This document shows positions 5,546-6,907 of a stretch of 6,907 bases of DNA, piece by piece. Positions within the stretch are counted from its first letter, which is position 1. Each line of letters begins with the position of its first letter. Position numbers and translations under genes: made by a program. The stretch lies in NCBI GenBank assembly GCA_016201195.1, contig JACQDI010000971.1:1-6907 (forward strand), given 5' to 3'. The notes under the pieces are model-generated. The model was not told the origin of the DNA and ran no database searches. It saw nothing but the letters and a program-made list of their open reading frames with translations. This DNA is from Acidobacteriota bacterium (GTDB lineage Bacteria; Acidobacteriota; Terriglobia; Bryobacterales; JACQDG01).

Positions 5546-6576
5546 ATATCCTGGTGCGGGCCACCAACTGGGTCGGCGACGCGGTGATGTCGGTGCCCGC
5601 CGTGTGCGCCATCCGCGACCTCCACCCCGGCTCGCGCATCACCGTCCTGGCCCGTCCCTGGGTCGCTGAGCTATACTCGCGCGAAAACTTCGCCGACCAG
5701 GTCCTGCTCTGCGAGGACCGTGGCATGCGCGCCCGCCTCCACCTGGCCTCTGAGTTGCGCGCCCAGCGCTTCGACTGCGCCATCATGCTCCCGAACTCCT
5801 TCGACGCCGCCCTGGTCGCCTGGATGGCCCGCATCCCTCGCCGCATCGGTTATGACCGCGACGCGCGCCGCTTCCTGCTCACCGATCCCATCCCCGTCCC
5901 CGTCCCCGGCTCCATTCCGCCCCACCAGCGTTTCTACTATCTCGAGCTATTGCGCCGCGCCGGCTTCCTGGCCACACTGTCCGAGTGCCCCGAGATCCGC
6001 CTCCACGCCGATCCCGCCGCCGGCCGCGAGTTGTTTCGCTCCTTCGGTCTCCGCGCCGATCGCGTGATCGGGGTCAGCCCCGGCGCTGCTTTCGGATCCG
6101 CCAAGCGCTGGCTCCCCGAACGCTTCGCCGAAGCCGCCTCCACCCTTGGCGTCGAAAACGACGCCGAGGTCGCCCTCTTCGGCGCCGCCTCCGAAGCCGA
6201 GTTGTGCGCGGCCATCGCCCGCTCCATCGGCCCGCGCGCCCACAACCTCGCCGCCCGCACCTCGCTCACCCAGTTCCTCGACCTGGCCTCCGCCTGCTTC
6301 GCCTTCCTCACCAACGACAGCGGCGCCATGCACATCGCCTCCGCCGCCGGTGTCCCCACCGTCGCCGTGTTCGGGGCGACCGATCACGCCGCCACGGGCC
6401 CCTCCGCTCCCCTGGCCCGCATCGTCCGCACCCCGGTCGAGTGCAGCCCCTGCCTGCTCCGTGAGTGTCCCATCGACCACCGCTGCATGACCCGCGTCGA
6501 AACCGCCACCGTCGTCGCCGAGGCCCGCCAACTGGTAGCCTTATCTGTTCATGGACACCCGCACCAAGATCATTGA
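5542..6576 (+). CDS. waaF: Lipopolysaccharide heptosyltransferase II (GT9 family)
   Basis: A 344-residue GT9 enzyme of the usual length that transfers L-glycero-D-manno-heptose from ADP-heptose to the inner LPS core at the cytoplasmic face of the inner membrane. The N-terminus has the R-A-T-N-W-V-G-D-A motif with Asp13, the position of the catalytic aspartate in the related WaaC. L-P-N-S-F follows in the acceptor half, then P-G-A-A-F-G-S-A-K-R-W (180-190), and in the donor half N-D-S-G-A-M-H (258-264) and V-F-G-A-T-D. Near the C-terminus, Cys301, Cys304, Cys309 and Cys315 form the P-C-x4-C-P-x3-H-x-C-M segment common in heptosyltransferase II outside the enterics. The start overlaps the previous stop as ATGA, with no Shine-Dalgarno sequence, implying translational coupling. 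WaaF rather than WaaC is chosen because of N-W-V-G-D, L-P-N-S-F and the A-x-F-G-x-A-K-R-W block. WaaC is not in the window. Confidence 0.93.
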   Translation: MNILVRATNWVGDAVMSVPAVCAIRDLHPGSRITVLARPWVAELYSRENFADQVLLCEDRGMRARLHLASELRAQRFDCAIMLPNSFDAALVAWMARIPRRIGYDRDARRFLLTDPIPVPVPGSIPPHQRFYYLELLRRAGFLATLSECPEIRLHADPAAGRELFRSFGLRADRVIGVSPGAAFGSAKRWLPERFAEAASTLGVENDAEVALFGAASEAELCAAIARSIGPRAHNLAARTSLTQFLDLASACFAFLTNDSGAMHIASAAGVPTVAVFGATDHAATGPSAPLARIVRTPVECSPCLLRECPIDHRCMTRVETATVVAEARQLVALSVHGHPHQDH

Positions 6577-6907
6577 CCTCGACCAGGCCAAGACCCTCGC
6601 CGCCCGCCGCCCCCTCACCATCGCCCACGGCGCGTTCGACGTCCTGCTCGTCGACCACGCCCGTGCGCTCTCCCGCCTGTGTTCCCCCGACTCCACCCTT
6701 CTCGTGGTTGTTTACCAGGACGCCCCGATCCTCAACCCCCAGGCCCGCGCCCTGCTAGTGGCCGCCCTGGCCTGCGTCGACTATGTCTTGGTGTGGCCCC
6801 AATCCTCCCTGGATTCCGTCCTCCAGGATCTCCGTCCCGCCCGCGTCGAACAAGTCCCCGACGAACGCAATATAATCGTGGAGATACAGAAAAGGCATGT
6901 AGTGTAA
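6551..6907 (+). CDS. Degenerate RfaE2/HldE-type nucleotidyltransferase-like protein
   Basis: A 118-residue protein, complete to the TAA that ends the window, resembling the adenylyltransferase domain that makes ADP-heptose. Matches: G-A-F-D-V-L (27-32) for G-C-F-D-L-L, and A-A-L-A-C-V-D-Y-V-L (71-80) for the near-identical family block, followed by L-R-P. The nucleotide-binding H-x-G-H motif reads L33-V34-D35-H36, so the first His and the Gly are lost; the N-S-D after the second strand is Y-Q-D, the K-G loop is missing, and no K-G-G-D-Y or S-T-T motif follows. It is also shorter than the usual 130-160 residues. It is therefore probably catalytically inactive. The start overlaps the waaF end by 26 bases, so it is likely coupled to waaF. 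A role as a partner or regulator in heptose metabolism is inferred only from context. The frame is intact, arguing against simple decay. Confidence 0.72.
   Translation: MDTRTKIIDLDQAKTLAARRPLTIAHGAFDVLLVDHARALSRLCSPDSTLLVVVYQDAPILNPQARALLVAALACVDYVLVWPQSSLDSVLQDLRPARVEQVPDERNIIVEIQKRHVV

Noticed and set aside
5947..6531. A 194-codon minus-strand frame antisense to waaF
   Set aside because: Gly/Ala/Asp-rich composition typical of a GC-rich shadow frame.
1..6907. tRNA or rRNA genes, CRISPR arrays, insertion sequences, attachment sites
   Set aside because: No tRNA-like cloverleaf, no regularly spaced repeats, no transposase-like reading frame and no long terminal inverted repeats were seen on either strand.

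Overview
This is a GC-rich window of bacterial chromosome with strong C/G preference at third codon positions. It encodes outer-membrane lipopolysaccharide (LPS) enzymes, so the organism is Gram-negative (diderm). Two gene remnants point to the Acidobacteriota, probably the Solibacter/Bryobacter lineage. One is the last part of a TIGR03437 ('Solibacter uncharacterized C-terminal') domain. The other is the C-terminal tail of a PD40/TolB-type propeller protein ending in the V-W-V-L-E-N-F-L-P signature common in acidobacterial kinase/propeller proteins. The taxonomic call is made from remembered family distributions, not from a search.

Layout. Positions 1-507 (+) are the 3' part of a MEMO-family gene (AmmeMemoRadiSam system protein B). 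Positions 508-1122 hold no intact gene: they contain the two remnants, lying back to back on opposite strands with both heads missing, as if one deletion had removed the shared 5' side of two divergent genes. Positions 1123-2385 (-) encode a NYN (PIN-like) nuclease-fold protein with two predicted LOTUS/OST-HTH domains and an acidic-then-basic tail. Positions 2386-2531 are a divergent intergenic region with a perfect 13-base palindrome. Positions 2532-2729 (+) encode a 65-residue single-span membrane protein whose 3' end overlaps the convergent gene at 2704-3273 (-), a secreted protein of unknown function. That gene's start codon and the start codon of the next plus-strand gene share the four bases CATG.

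Positions 3272-6907 (+) form a tight LPS operon with no gaps. The first gene is a single 757-residue polypeptide joining full-length WaaA (Kdo transferase) to full-length LpxK (lipid A 4'-kinase). It is followed, through an ATGA overlap, by WaaF (heptosyltransferase II). After a 26-base overlap comes a 118-residue relative of the HldE/RfaE2 adenylyltransferase domain that lacks the first histidine of the HxGH motif and most of the rest of the active site.

How the genes work together: LpxK phosphorylates the lipid A disaccharide to lipid IVA, WaaA adds Kdo to lipid IVA, and WaaF adds heptose to the growing inner core. The last gene looks like a pseudoenzyme derived from the step that makes ADP-heptose, the donor used by WaaF. 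The most notable features are the WaaA-LpxK fusion, the degenerate RfaE2-like protein, and a three-copy 10-base repeat at the fusion gene's 3' end that sets the reading frame relative to waaF.
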